A stretch of 64,000 bases of DNA. It comes from Oscillospiraceae bacterium (lineage in GTDB: Bacteria; Bacillota; Clostridia; Oscillospirales; Acutalibacteraceae). The DNA is taken from positions 1,881,501-1,945,500 of the forward strand of contig CP107220.1 of the NCBI GenBank assembly GCA_025757685.1. Direction: 5' to 3'. Positions 31,297-39,951 of this stretch are shown piece after piece. Every line of letters starts with the position of its first letter. Position 1 is the stretch's first letter. A program made the translations under genes and the position numbers. The notes below the pieces were generated by a model. It made no database searches, was not told the origin of the DNA, and saw only the letters and a list, made by a program, of their open reading frames with translations.

Positions 31297-33087
31297 ATGG
31301 CAAAAGACTATAATATTGACGATATTTTGTCCGAGGTAAAGCAGCGCCGGGCAGAGCAGGAAAGCAACTTAAAGGCTGCGCCTGCGCCCAAGGCTGCGCC
31401 TGTACAGACGGACGCCAATCGAGAAGCCTACGCCGGTAAACTGGTGGAGGAGCTGCTGGGTCCGGAAAAGCCCGCTGTAAAGCCGGAACCGAAGGAGAAA
31501 AAAACAGCAGCGCCGCAGCCGCCGAAAGCAGCGCCGCAGCCCACCCCGGCACCCCGAGCGAAAGCGGAGCCGCAGCAAAAAGCTGCCCCTGCGCCGGAAG
31601 CCAAACGGGCACCCAAACCCGCCGCACCCAAGGCAGACACTGCCGATGTGCCGGTGCAGCAGGTGCGCCGCAAGCTGCAACCCCCGCCCCCGGCATACGA
31701 AAATCGGGATCGCACCGTGACCCCGGACAAGCCGAGCCAAAAGCCGGAAAACCAGCCTCCGCTGGAGCCGGCGAATCTGCGCCACCAAGCCACGGACGAG
31801 ATGATTGATTTGTTCTCTCTCTCCGGCAAGGCGGAGAATGCACCGGCGGCAGCGGACAAAAAGCGCAAAAGCGGCAAAAAGCACAAAAGCGGCAAAAAGC
31901 AAAAAGATCCGAACGCTATGCCCTGGCGCAAGACCAAAAAGGGCAAAATTTCCATTGCCATTATTGTTGTGCTGGCCGTGCTGATTGTGGCCGGCGGCGT
32001 TTTTGCCGTGTGCTATGTAAACGGTCTGTTGGGTAAGTTCACCGACGAAGCGGACGATTACAAAAAGACGGACACCTCCTATCATGGTATGGATTTCTTA
32101 AAAGAGAACTTTCCGGAGATCAAGGAGCCGTCTGCGGCAGATGCAACGACCTATAAAGAATATTTGAAAAACTGGTACAAAAACGGCGATCCGGTCAGCT
32201 CTACCCATGTAAAGAACATTTTGCTTATCGGTGAGGACACCCGGGAGGAGCAGATCAGCGACACCTCTCGTGCCGACTCTGCCATTATCGCCAGCGTTAA
32301 TATCGACACCGGCAAGATCACTCTGACCTCCGTACTGCGCGATTTGTATGTGTACTTTGAGGCGAACGGTGAGGGCCAGTACGACAAAATCAACGGCGCT
32401 GCCTCCATGGGCGGCATGAAGGAATACATCAAAACCGTGGAGCGTTACTATAAGATCCAGATCGACAACTACGCGGTGGTGAACTTTGCCAGCTTCCCCA
32501 AGATCATTGACAGCCTGGGCGGCGTGACCATTACCATTACCGATCGGGAGATCAACGAGATCAACAACCACCCCAAGCGCTACGGCAATGTGTATATCGA
32601 GAAGAGCTATGAGGGCACCGAGGGTAAGCAGAAGCTGAACGGTAAGCAGGCGCTGGCCTACTGCCGTATTCGTAAGATTGACACGGATAACGCCCGCGCC
32701 GATCGGCAAAAGACCGTGCTGCTTCAGGTGTTTAAGAAGATGAAAGGTTCTTCCACCACCGAGCTGCTGAAAGTGGTCAACGACCTGGTGGGCTATGTGT
32801 ACACCGGGTACAGCAAAAAAGAACTGGTGAGCCTGGCTACCTATGCTCTTTCCAACGGCTGGATGAATTATGAGACCCAGACTTTTTCTGTGCCTACGCC
32901 GGATCATGCCCGCGGCGGCAACTACCTGATCGGTCCCACCCAGCTGACCCCCTGCGGTCCCAGTCGGGGCGTGTGGCTGTGGAAGTCGGATATTCCCCAG
33001 GACGCCTACGACCTGCAAATGAAGATCTACGGCAAGAGCAATATTAAATTGGCAGAGAACCGCTGTGATTATTGCAACCTGCTGTAA
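31297..33087 (+). CDS. LytR-CpsA-Psr (LCP) family wall-polymer ligase
   Basis: LCP enzymes move lipid-linked anionic polymers to peptidoglycan outside the membrane. The 596-residue chain has a very long cytosolic N part (about 1-215) rich in Pro, Ala, Lys and Glu, probably disordered. A membrane helix follows (about 216-243), and the LCP domain starts near 306 with NILLIGEDTREEQ, then RADSAIIASVN, SVLRDLYVYF and ALAYCRIRKIDTDNARADRQ. The substrate-binding arginines are present. The ATG at 31297 follows GAGGAG; the longer frame crosses the promoter. The long cytosolic tail is unusual and could be a phosphorylation or partner-binding platform (inference). Confidence 0.9.
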   Translation: MAKDYNIDDILSEVKQRRAEQESNLKAAPAPKAAPVQTDANREAYAGKLVEELLGPEKPAVKPEPKEKKTAAPQPPKAAPQPTPAPRAKAEPQQKAAPAPEAKRAPKPAAPKADTADVPVQQVRRKLQPPPPAYENRDRTVTPDKPSQKPENQPPLEPANLRHQATDEMIDLFSLSGKAENAPAAADKKRKSGKKHKSGKKQKDPNAMPWRKTKKGKISIAIIVVLAVLIVAGGVFAVCYVNGLLGKFTDEADDYKKTDTSYHGMDFLKENFPEIKEPSAADATTYKEYLKNWYKNGDPVSSTHVKNILLIGEDTREEQISDTSRADSAIIASVNIDTGKITLTSVLRDLYVYFEANGEGQYDKINGAASMGGMKEYIKTVERYYKIQIDNYAVVNFASFPKIIDSLGGVTITITDREINEINNHPKRYGNVYIEKSYEGTEGKQKLNGKQALAYCRIRKIDTDNARADRQKTVLLQVFKKMKGSSTTELLKVVNDLVGYVYTGYSKKELVSLATYALSNGWMNYETQTFSVPTPDHARGGNYLIGPTQLTPCGPSRGVWLWKSDIPQDAYDLQMKIYGKSNIKLAENRCDYCNLL

Positions 33088-33114
33088 CGGCAGAATAAAC
33101 AGAAGAAGAAATGT

Positions 33115-33143
33115 AAAAAAGCACCCTACCGGGGTGCTTTTTT
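33115..33143 (+). terminator. Terminator after the LCP gene
   Basis: GCACCC-tacc-GGGGTGC with A6 before and T6 after. Confidence 0.9.
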
Positions 33144-33163
33144 GATAATGATTTTATGTAAAT

Positions 33164-33333
33164 GCGGGCGGCAGATTGCCGCCCCTACGAGTAAATAGAT
33201 GTTAAAAAACATAAAAGACCGCAGGCGTTTTGGTAACCGGTGGACCGTAGGGGCGGATACCATCCGCCCGCTTGATCCCAACATTTTTTATTTATCAAAT
33301 TCCATTTTGTAGGGTGCGATGCCCGATCGCACT
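33164..33333. repeat. Cluster of GTAGGGGCGG-type inverted-repeat modules
   Basis: Three small palindromic modules lie in the spacer. They are CGGGCGGCAGATTGCCGCCC plus CTAC (33164-33188), GTAGGGGCGGATACCATCCG plus CCCG (33247-33270), and a diverged GTAGGGTGCGATGCCCGATCGCAC-like one (33309-33333). They match modules at 8.57, 39.84, 57.84 and 60.35 kb. Confidence 0.7.
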
Positions 33334-33354
33334 GTTAAATGCCGTCACAAAATC

Positions 33355-33996
33355 TTAGTCCTCTACCTGCTCCAACTGCGCCATGGGAATGGGGGCGGTG
33401 TCCTCCACTTGCATTTTATTGGCGCGCATCCACAGGGCCGGGTCCAGGTGTAGCTTGTAGCCAAAGCCCGGGTCCGTCTGCCAGTTGGCCATGGCTGCCT
33501 CCGGCAGGCCGTAGCAGGTGAGCAGGGTCATCATGACCCCGGCGTGGCACACCAGGGCGATCCGCCGGGTGCCGGTTTGGACACAGCCGGAGATCACTTT
33601 TTCAAAAGCGGCGCACACCCGGTGCATAAACTGGGCGTTGGTCTCGCCGTACGGCGGGCTTGCCTGCATATCCCCTTGCAGCCAGTCCCGAAAGTCCAGG
33701 TTGTCCTGCAATTCCGCAGCGGTCTTGCCCTCAAACTCGCCGAAGTTATATTCCTTAAAATCCTCAATGGTAATCAAATTGTTACGGGGAAAGAGAATGG
33801 TGGCGCTGTCCTTGCACCGCTTTAAGGGGGAGGTAAACACGGCGTCCACCTCCGGGTACGGGTACTTGCCCCGCAGGGTATGCAGTTGGTTAATACTATC
33901 CATAGTGAGTGGCAAATCCGTCTGCCCAATATACTGTGCGTTTAGGTTGCCTTTGGTGAGCCCGTGTCGAAAAAGATAAACCGTGTATGACTTCAA
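33355..33996 (-). CDS. Histidine phosphatase family protein (phosphoglycerate mutase-like)
   Basis: The 213-residue product starts at a TTG (33996-33994) with AGGAGG nine bases upstream and reads LKSYTVYLFRHGLTKGN; the RHG holds the phospho-accepting His. Later elements are FTSPLKRCKDSATILF, FGEFEGKTAAEL (acid motif) and LVCHAGVMMTLL with the second catalytic His. This suggests a CobC/GpmB-like small-metabolite phosphatase. The substrate is not evident, and no cobalamin genes are near. A much longer ATG frame runs into the XRE gene on the other strand and is rejected. Confidence 0.85.
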   Translation of the reverse strand: MKSYTVYLFRHGLTKGNLNAQYIGQTDLPLTMDSINQLHTLRGKYPYPEVDAVFTSPLKRCKDSATILFPRNNLITIEDFKEYNFGEFEGKTAAELQDNLDFRDWLQGDMQASPPYGETNAQFMHRVCAAFEKVISGCVQTGTRRIALVCHAGVMMTLLTCYGLPEAAMANWQTDPGFGYKLHLDPALWMRANKMQVEDTAPIPMAQLEQVED

Positions 33997-34066
33997 TGCA
34001 AAATCCTCCTGAACAACGGCGATAGCCGACGAAACATTACAAATTGTTGACAGAATAAAATAGCCC

Positions 34067-34095
34067 TTTACAAAGAGTATAAGCTGATATATAAT
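34067..34095 (+). promoter_or_regulatory. Promoter of the XRE regulator gene
   Basis: TTTACA, 17 bases, TATAAT, in the spacer divergent from the phosphatase gene. Confidence 0.6.
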
Positions 34096-34129
34096 ACTCG
34101 TTGTAATATTTTTGGGAGTGAATGAACAA

Positions 34130-34849
34130 ATGGAGATCCAAAGCGAGAACCTGGAACAGGTCAAAGAAGAGTTCAAGGACCTGAAAGGGCGGGCCAAAGC
34201 CGCCAAGCGCGCCATGCGCCAAAGTAAAGCCGACAAGGCGGAGAAAAACAGCAAGTTCGCCGCCACTCTGAGCCAGCTGCGTCGGGAGCGGGGCATCAGC
34301 CAAAAAAAAGCCGCCGGCGATTTGGGTATCAGCCAGGCACTGCTGTCCCATTACGAAAAAGGCATTCGGGAGTGCGGGCTGGACTTTGTGGTCAAGTGCG
34401 CCGACTACTACGGCGTAACCACCGACTACCTGCTGGGGGTGTCTGCCAGCCGCAACGGACTGGATCCGTCCGTGTATGCCAGTTTGGGTGCAGAGGACGA
34501 TGATATGCCCCTGAGCACCCTGAGCCAAGCCACCCGTATTTTGCTGGATACGGCAGCCGCTGCCTCTCGCGGGGGCGCTGCCCGGTATATTTATGATTAC
34601 TATATGCTCAGCCTGTACCGAGGTGCGCTGACGATGGCAAAGGCCGGTATTTTGCCCAGAGAGATGTTCAAGCTGGACTACAATCTGGGTCGTGAGTTGG
34701 CCTCCGCTGCCTTGGCGGTGCAGGACGCCCGCTTTGTGTTTATTGAGGACAAAAGCCGCACCGGCTCCGATGTGCCGGAAAAGACGGCGCTGCATACCAT
34801 CATTGCCGAGGCGGAAGAATATATCCTGAATAATTTTGTGATCGAGTGA
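34130..34849 (+). CDS. XRE-family transcription regulator
   Basis: The 239-residue protein has a charged helical N arm (about 1-43, Lys/Glu/Ala rich, possibly coiled coil). A Cro/CI helix-turn-helix follows at about 44-103 (LSQLRRERGISQKKAAGDLG, then ISQALLSHYEKGIRECGL and VTTDYLLG), and then a helical domain of unknown ligand. The target is unknown; the divergent phosphatase gene is a candidate because the promoter spacer is shared. The ATG follows GGGAG at a slightly long distance. Its stop directly abuts the mtnN stop on the other strand with no terminator between. Confidence 0.8.
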   Translation: MEIQSENLEQVKEEFKDLKGRAKAAKRAMRQSKADKAEKNSKFAATLSQLRRERGISQKKAAGDLGISQALLSHYEKGIRECGLDFVVKCADYYGVTTDYLLGVSASRNGLDPSVYASLGAEDDDMPLSTLSQATRILLDTAAAASRGGAARYIYDYYMLSLYRGALTMAKAGILPREMFKLDYNLGRELASAALAVQDARFVFIEDKSRTGSDVPEKTALHTIIAEAEEYILNNFVIE

Positions 34850-35557
34850 TCAGAACAGGCTCTCCTGGGTTTGCTCCTCCGCCACAAATCGCGTTAAGAT
34901 CGTCGCAGACAGTTCTGCGGCGATTTTTTTGAATGTGGGGTAATCCATGGCTGCGTTTTCGTCGCCGCCGTCGCTGATGGCGCGCATTACCGCAAAGGGC
35001 ACCCCGTTGGCAGCACAAACCTGACCCACGGCGCCGCCCTCCATCTCGCCGCACAGGGCGTCAAACTCCCCGGCGATGGCAGACTTCAGCGCTGCGGTGC
35101 CGATAAAGGTATCGCCGCTGGCTACCGTGCCCCGATGGATACGCTCGCCGCTGTTGATGGCGGTGCGCGCCAGCCGATCGGACAGGGTTGGGTCCGTTGC
35201 CACTTTAATGGTGCCCAGGCCATTGATAAAGCCCTTTGGCTCGCCTAAAGCGGTAATGTCAATATCGTACTGGCACACATCGGTGGCAATGACGATATTT
35301 TTAATCACCACCCGCTCACTTAGGGAGCAAGCTACGCCGATATTGATGACCCGATCCACTTGGAAACGGTCAATGAGCAGCTGGGTGCATAGGGCGGCAT
35401 TTACCTTGCCCGGTGCGCACTGCACCACGGTGATCATCACGCCCTCCAGTTCGCCGGTCACGAAGTCGCAGCCTGCCGCCCGGGTGGTGACGGTGCCGGT
35501 CATCTTGTCCTTAATGGTGCGGACCTCCACATCCATTGCGCCGATAATGCCTAACAT
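34850..35557 (-). CDS. mtnN: 5'-methylthioadenosine/S-adenosylhomocysteine nucleosidase
   Basis: MtnN removes adenine from methylthioadenosine and S-adenosylhomocysteine, feeding methionine salvage and the AI-2 route. The 235-residue product begins MLGIIGAMDVEV, with VVQCAPGKVNAALCTQLLID, VINIGVACSL, VASGDTF and CGEMEGGAVGQVC (catalytic Glu), and MRAISDGGDENA (catalytic Asp). The ATG follows AAAGGAG. It overlaps the VanZ-like gene by seven bases; convergent transcription meets the XRE gene without a gap. Confidence 0.94.
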   Translation of the reverse strand: MLGIIGAMDVEVRTIKDKMTGTVTTRAAGCDFVTGELEGVMITVVQCAPGKVNAALCTQLLIDRFQVDRVINIGVACSLSERVVIKNIVIATDVCQYDIDITALGEPKGFINGLGTIKVATDPTLSDRLARTAINSGERIHRGTVASGDTFIGTAALKSAIAGEFDALCGEMEGGAVGQVCAANGVPFAVMRAISDGGDENAAMDYPTFKKIAAELSATILTRFVAEEQTQESLF

Positions 35558-36396
35558 ATACGGGTCTCCTTTTGCAGTAAGGGCCGCAGCAGCAGCCGAA
35601 AAATCAGGACGCCGAGCACGGCTCCCAGGGTGTTTAAGATAATATCGTCCACATCCGCGTCCCCGCTTTTGGTGAGAAGCTGAAAACTCTCTACAAACAC
35701 GGACAGGGCCACAGGCACCAGGGTGCCCCACAGCACCGGACGCCGCCGCACCGTGCCGCAAAGGGCCAGGGACAGGGAGGTAAAGTACAACACATTCCCT
35801 GCCGAGTGCAGGGCGGTGGAAAAAGACAGGGTGCCGGTCTTGGCATAATACCACAGGCAGTAGATCTCGCCCCGGAAGGGTACGCCGTTGGCGGTAACGA
35901 AAATATTGCCAAAGGTGCGCAGCAGAAAAAACTGCAGGATAAAAAGAAACGCACACAAAGGCAGATAGCCCAGGGAGAACCGGCGGTAAAACAGGGCAAA
36001 GTCCACACACGCCTTGCTGCACCGGGCGCAAATCCAGCCTGCCGCCAGCAGGGTGAATACGCTGATGAGGGTGTAAAGAAAGTGGTAGATAATGCGGCTG
36101 TCATCCAGCCGGGCAATTAAATTTACCGTATAGCGGTCGATAAAGAACAGCACCAGCGACACCTGCATTAAAACGGCGCAGGCGGTGCCTGCAAAGCGCA
36201 GGGAGCGCTCGGTCAAAAAGTTCCACACCGTGACCGCCGCAGGGATCACAAAAGAGAGGATCAGCTTTAACCACTGGTAGCGGAAGTTGAAAAAGAACGG
36301 TGCGTGCCAGCTGTCTAAAAAGCAGCAGCCTGTAAAAAACAGCCCCAAAACCAGGGCCACACGGCTGACAGCGCGCCACGGACTTGTAGTGTGCAT
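35551..36396 (-). CDS. VanZ-like family membrane protein
   Basis: The 281-residue integral membrane protein has about seven hydrophobic helices. The VanZ-like part lies in the C-terminal half, with VALSVFVESFQLLTKSGDAD followed by VDDIILNTLGAVLG, the conserved Glu and Asp-Asp motif of the family. VanZ members confer low teicoplanin or lipoglycopeptide tolerance in some bacteria, but most are uncharacterised. The start at 36396 is favoured by GGGGGT upstream; an ATG 18 bases earlier is possible. It is co-transcribed with mtnN, with a seven-base overlap. Confidence 0.75.
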   Translation of the reverse strand: MHTTSPWRAVSRVALVLGLFFTGCCFLDSWHAPFFFNFRYQWLKLILSFVIPAAVTVWNFLTERSLRFAGTACAVLMQVSLVLFFIDRYTVNLIARLDDSRIIYHFLYTLISVFTLLAAGWICARCSKACVDFALFYRRFSLGYLPLCAFLFILQFFLLRTFGNIFVTANGVPFRGEIYCLWYYAKTGTLSFSTALHSAGNVLYFTSLSLALCGTVRRRPVLWGTLVPVALSVFVESFQLLTKSGDADVDDIILNTLGAVLGVLIFRLLLRPLLQKETRIC

Positions 36397-36468
36397 AGGT
36401 TCTACCCCCAACATATAGTGACATTATAATATATTATGAGAATAAAAACAAGAAGTAACAGATTTTTA

Positions 36469-36498
36469 TTGACAACAGGGCGCATTTTATAATATAAT
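36469..36498 (+). promoter_or_regulatory. Promoter of the rpmH operon
   Basis: TTGACA, 18 bases, TATAAT, leaving a long leader to rpmH. TGTGGATCA at 36511-36519 in the leader is one base from a reversed DnaA box. Confidence 0.7.
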
Positions 36499-36618
36499 AT
36501 CAACCGCTAATGTGGATCACTATCCCACAAGCCAAAAGTCAATTCGCCTGCACTATGCCGTGCAGAGCATAAGTAAAATCAAGACCAGTTTGATTTTCAG
36601 AAACGGAGTGAATGCAAG

Positions 36619-36753
36619 ATGAAAAGAACTTTCCAGCCTAAGAAGCGGCACGCACAGATGGAGCACGGCTTCAGAAAGAGAATGTCCACCAAGAACGGCA
36701 GAAAGGTACTGGCCCGCCGCCGTGCTAAGGGTCGCAAGTCCCTGTCTTACTAA
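36619..36753 (+). CDS. rpmH: 50S ribosomal protein L34
   Basis: This 44-residue, very basic L34 has the invariant opening MKRTFQPKKRHAQMEHGFRK and an R-R-A-K-G-R-K-S-L tail. It belongs to the large ribosomal subunit. The ATG at 36619 follows CGGAGTGA. It heads the rnpA-yidD-yidC-jag run, the order kept in most bacteria. Confidence 0.98.
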   Translation: MKRTFQPKKRHAQMEHGFRKRMSTKNGRKVLARRRAKGRKSLSY

Positions 36754-36773
36754 TTGACCGAACGGAGCGTATT

Positions 36774-37118
36774 GTGAAAAGCAGCGCCATAAAGGAGAAT
36801 AAGGTCTTTCGCCGCCTGTACCACCGTGGTAAGAGCAAGGCCGGAGCCAGCCTGGTGACCTATTGTATGAAGAATCGCCGAGGTGAGACCCGGGTGGGCA
36901 TTACCACCTCCAAGAAAATCGGCACCGCCGTAGAGCGCAATCGCGCCCGCCGGGTGATTCGTGCCGCCTTTTCACAGCTGGAGGACGGTGTGACCGGATG
37001 GGATCTGGTGTTCGTGGCGCGCAGCCGCACCACCAGAGTGAAGATGCAGGTGGTCCTGGCGGATATGGAAAAACAGTTGACGGCCTTAGGGGTGTTATCG
37101 CATGAAGAACATCGTTAA
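36774..37118 (+). CDS. rnpA: Ribonuclease P protein component
   Basis: RnpA supports the RNase P RNA in tRNA 5' maturation. The 114-residue product has the RNR signature region VERNRARRVIRAAF (about 46-59), with KENKVFRRLYHRGK at the start and DLVFVARSRT late. The start is GTG at 36774 with a CGGAG ribosome site. It overlaps yidD by 17 bases. Confidence 0.95.
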   Translation: MKSSAIKENKVFRRLYHRGKSKAGASLVTYCMKNRRGETRVGITTSKKIGTAVERNRARRVIRAAFSQLEDGVTGWDLVFVARSRTTRVKMQVVLADMEKQLTALGVLSHEEHR

Positions 37119-37386
37119 GAAGCTGGCGATCTTCCTGATTCGTACCTACCAGCTAACCCTCAGTCCCCGATTTTCGCACGGCGCCTGCCGCTATACCCCT
37201 ACTTGCAGCCAGTATGCACTGGAGGCCATTGAGATCCACGGCGTGTGGAAGGGGTGCTGGCTGGCGTTTTTGCGTATTTTGCGCTGCAATCCTTTCTTTA
37301 AGGGCGGGTACGACCCGGTGCCCCCAAAGAAGGACAAGCCCTGCGCTCCCTGCTCTACAACTGAATCTAACGAGGACAATGCATGA
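37102..37386 (+). CDS. yidD: Membrane protein insertion efficiency factor YidD
   Basis: YidD helps YidC-dependent insertion at the inner membrane. The 94-residue product has the family core YQLTLSPRFSHGACRYTPTC followed by SQYALEAIEIHG, then GWLAF-like WLAFLRILRCNPFFKGGYDPVP. It overlaps rnpA by 17 and yidC by four bases (ATGA). Confidence 0.95.
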   Translation: MKNIVKKLAIFLIRTYQLTLSPRFSHGACRYTPTCSQYALEAIEIHGVWKGCWLAFLRILRCNPFFKGGYDPVPPKKDKPCAPCSTTESNEDNA

Positions 37387-38366
37387 ACAGTATTTTATTA
37401 GCTGCCACTTCTTCTTCCGCGGGCATGGGCCTTTTTAAGCCGCTTTATTGGCTGTTCGGTGTGTGCATGGGGTTCCTGATGGATCTGCTGAACAATCAGT
37501 ATTTCGTGGCCATCGTCATCTTTACGGTGGTGACCCGAGTGATCCTGCTGCCCTTTAACATCCACCAGCAAAAGACCATGGCCAAGACCGCCCGCTTGCA
37601 GCCCAAGCTGGCGAAGCTGCAGAAGAAGTACCCGGACCCTAAGGACCGGATGAAGCTCCAGCAAGAGACCCAGGATCTGTACGCCCGCGAGGGCCACAAT
37701 CCCATGCAGATGGGCTGCGGACCGATGCTTTTCCAGATGGTGTTCCTGATGGGCATCATCGGGATTATTTATTATCCCCTGTCTTATGTGCTGGGGATGA
37801 AGGGCTTTGCGGATCAGTCCGCCAACATTGCGCAGGTGGTGCAGGAGCTGGGCTACAAGGGCCAGTATTTGCAGCTGGGTATTTTGGAGAATTTCGGCGC
37901 CTATAAGGACACTTTGGTTGAGAAATTCCCCACCCTGTTTACTGCGGAAAACTGCGCCGCCATTCAGGCGTACCGCAACGGTATGGTGATCGGTAATTTA
38001 GATATGACCGTCATTCCCCACTGGAAAGACGGGATCATTATTATCATTCCCCTGCTTTGTCTGGTGACCTCCCTGGCCTCCACCCTGGTGTCTACCATGA
38101 TCCAGAAGAAGAACAATCCGGCAGCCGCACAGCAGACCAGCCAGATGCTGATTATGATGCTGATGATGCCGTTCTTCTCCTTTTACATTTCGTTTAAGGT
38201 ACCGGCAGCGGTCGGTTTTTACTGGATCATCTCCAACCTGGTGGCCATTGTGCAGCAGCTTTTCCTGGCCAAGTTCTTCCCGCCGAAGCGCAGCCAGGCC
38301 AGACTGATGCTGGAGAATACCATTTACCGGCGCTCCAGAGAAGCGAACATCAAAAAAATGAAATAA
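37383..38366 (+). CDS. yidC: Membrane protein insertase YidC/Oxa1
   Basis: YidC inserts and folds membrane proteins alone or with SecYEG. The 327-residue chain shows the Oxa1 helices: TRVILLPFNIHQQKTMAKTA, the DPKDRMKLQQETQDLYAREG cytosolic hairpin, NPMQMGCGPMLFQMVFLMG, and QMLIMMLMMPFFSFYISFKV with VGFYWIISNLVAIVQQ. The region between helices (about 140-210) is longer than in Bacillus SpoIIIJ. No lipobox is visible at the N-terminus (MNSILLAATSSSAGMG). A basic tail follows the last helix. Confidence 0.93.
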   Translation: MNSILLAATSSSAGMGLFKPLYWLFGVCMGFLMDLLNNQYFVAIVIFTVVTRVILLPFNIHQQKTMAKTARLQPKLAKLQKKYPDPKDRMKLQQETQDLYAREGHNPMQMGCGPMLFQMVFLMGIIGIIYYPLSYVLGMKGFADQSANIAQVVQELGYKGQYLQLGILENFGAYKDTLVEKFPTLFTAENCAAIQAYRNGMVIGNLDMTVIPHWKDGIIIIIPLLCLVTSLASTLVSTMIQKKNNPAAAQQTSQMLIMMLMMPFFSFYISFKVPAAVGFYWIISNLVAIVQQLFLAKFFPPKRSQARLMLENTIYRRSREANIKKMK

Positions 38367-38408
38367 CACGACCCCCCGGGTCACCGGGAGGATAAGTCGG
38401 AGGAAAGC

Positions 38409-39455
38409 ATGTTAAAAGAATTTGAAGGCAGAGGCAAGACCCTGGAGGAGGCCCGCAACACGGCCCTCATCGGTCTGAATGCGCCCGCCTCGGCAGATGT
38501 GCATGTGGAAGTGGTACAGATGCCGAAGAAGAAGGTGCTTGGCCTGTTTGGCGGCAGCGACGCTGTGGTCAAGGTCAGCTACGACGACGGCAAGCGGGAA
38601 AAGAAGCCCCAGCCCCGCCGCGAAGCACCGGCGCAGCCCAAAAAGCAGGCGCAGCGCAGCGACAAGCCCCAAAAGGCAGAGAAGCAGAGCGCGCCCCGTG
38701 CTGCCAAGGCAGACAAGCCTCGTGCACCTAAGGCGGACAAACCCGCCCGTGCACCCAAAGCAGATAAACCCCGAGAGAAGGCAACCGTGCAGCTTAGCGA
38801 CGCAGATCTGAACAGCGCTTGCCTGTACTTAAAGCGCCTGATCGAGGGCCTGCAAGTGGAGGATCCCCAGGTGGCCGGCATTCTGAAGGACGGCCTGGTG
38901 GAGATCACCATTGACTGCGAGGATTACGGTATTATCATCGGCCACCGGGGCGAGACCCTGGACGCCCTGCAATACCTGACCTCTTTGCAGATCAAAAAGC
39001 AGACCGATAAGTATGTGCGCGTGGCCCTGAATGTGGGCAACTACCGGGAAAAGCGCCAGGAAACCTTGAAGAACCTGGCCAAGAAAAACGCGGCCTATGT
39101 GCTGCGCACCGGCAAGCGCTACACCTTTGAGCCTATGAATCCCTATGAACGGCGCATTTTGCACACTGCCATTCAGGAGGTAGAGGGTGTGACCTCTCGC
39201 TCCATTGGTGTGGATCAGAACCGTCGCGTGGTGCTGGAGCCGGAAGGCGGCGTGACCAACACCGGCAGTGATCGGGAGCGCTACAACCGTGGCAGTCGCG
39301 GCGGTCGTCGCGGCGGCAATCGTTCTGCCGGCAGCAAGCCTGCGGCAGCCCCCAAGGCAGACCGGGCAGACTTGCCCAAGTTCGGCAAAATCGAAGTGCC
39401 GAAAAAGGAGACTCCCGCTGAGGAAGCAGCCCCTGCTGCACCTACGGCGGAATAA
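38409..39455 (+). CDS. jag: RNA-binding protein Jag/KhpB
   Basis: KhpB binds RNA with KhpA and affects cell elongation and division. The 348-residue chain has a Jag_N domain (about 1-60, LKEFEGRGKTLEEARNTALI; KKKVLGLFGG). A long Lys/Ala/Pro linker (about 65-130) has tandem KADKPRAPKADKPARAPKAD repeats. KH (about 147-215, GIIIGHRGETLDALQYL) and R3H domains (about 225-290, ERRILHTAIQEVEGVTSRS) follow, then a Gly/Arg/Ala-rich tail. It sits right after yidC, as usual. Both low-complexity linkers are longer than in Bacillus. Confidence 0.93.
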   Translation: MLKEFEGRGKTLEEARNTALIGLNAPASADVHVEVVQMPKKKVLGLFGGSDAVVKVSYDDGKREKKPQPRREAPAQPKKQAQRSDKPQKAEKQSAPRAAKADKPRAPKADKPARAPKADKPREKATVQLSDADLNSACLYLKRLIEGLQVEDPQVAGILKDGLVEITIDCEDYGIIIGHRGETLDALQYLTSLQIKKQTDKYVRVALNVGNYREKRQETLKNLAKKNAAYVLRTGKRYTFEPMNPYERRILHTAIQEVEGVTSRSIGVDQNRRVVLEPEGGVTNTGSDRERYNRGSRGGRRGGNRSAGSKPAAAPKADRADLPKFGKIEVPKKETPAEEAAPAAPTAE

Positions 39456-39466
39456 GTCCAAATACC

Positions 39467-39515
39467 AACGGCGGAACCGCAGGGCAACCACGGCTCCGCC
39501 GTTCTTGTATTTTGC
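39467..39515 (+). terminator. Terminator after jag
   Basis: AACGGCGGA...TCCGCCGTT stem, 37 bases across, followed by CTTGTATTTTG. Confidence 0.7.
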
Positions 39516-39570
39516 CCGGCGGTATATTATAATAGGTATAAATAATATTTTGGGGTTTGTAAAAACAGAG

Positions 39571-39889
39571 AATGTAGGGTCCGATCCCCACATCGGACCG
39601 TGGTAGGGCGGGGGCTTGCTCCCGAGTGAATTGCACGCAGTGCAAGAGACACGAGGCTCCAAATGCGTCAGCATTTGGGAGAAACAGTCCGGGGGACTGT
39701 TTCGTAGCGAGTGCATAAATTCCTCCGAGTTCGCCTACGGCAAACCCACCACCTAACCGGTGCCCGTCCCCTCTGTCGCTGCGCGACATCTCCCCACACC
39801 GTGGGGAGTCACCCTTTACAAGGGAGGCAAAAAGGTTTATTGTAGGGGCGGCAACCTGCCGCCCGCGGGCGGATACGATCCGCCCCTAC
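39571..39889. repeat. Mosaic of dispersed repeats between jag and mnmE
   Basis: In order: a GTAGGG...ATCGGACC palindrome (39571-39600), the triple-hairpin unit (39621-39716, listed separately), and a CCTCCG...CACCTAACCGGTGCCCGTCC block with CTCCCC/GGGGAG. This block ends in TTACAAGGGAGGC (about 39720-39830). Last is a double GTAGGGGCGG...CCGCCCCTAC palindrome (39842-39889). No gene is present. Confidence 0.75.
39621..39716. repeat. Triple-hairpin repeat unit, copy A (96 nt)
   Basis: Three perfect hairpins stand in a row: TTGCAC-gca-GTGCAA (39631-39645), CCAAATGC-gtca-GCATTTGG (39659-39678) and GAAACAGTCC-ggg-GGACTGTTTC (39681-39703). The unit differs from 57860-57955 at a single base, in the second loop. 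CGAGTG occurs near both ends. Confidence 0.85.
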
Positions 39890-39951
39890 GCAGATATTGA
39901 TATTATACGGAACATCACTTTATCATAACTCCAAACAAAGAAGGTGCAGGT

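Noticed and set aside
33164..33333. CRISPR array
   Set aside because: The palindromic modules are irregular in spacing and sequence, with no equal-length spacers and no cas genes.
36469..36519. Second replication origin at rpmH
   Set aside because: Only one near-consensus DnaA box was seen, with no trio array or cluster; the rpmH promoter explains the AT-rich stretch.
39460..39720. Minus-strand peptides beginning MHSLRNSPPDCFSQ at 39.7 and 57.9 kb
   Set aside because: They are identical because they are read from the triple-hairpin repeat, not because of a protein family; no ribosome site and different tails.
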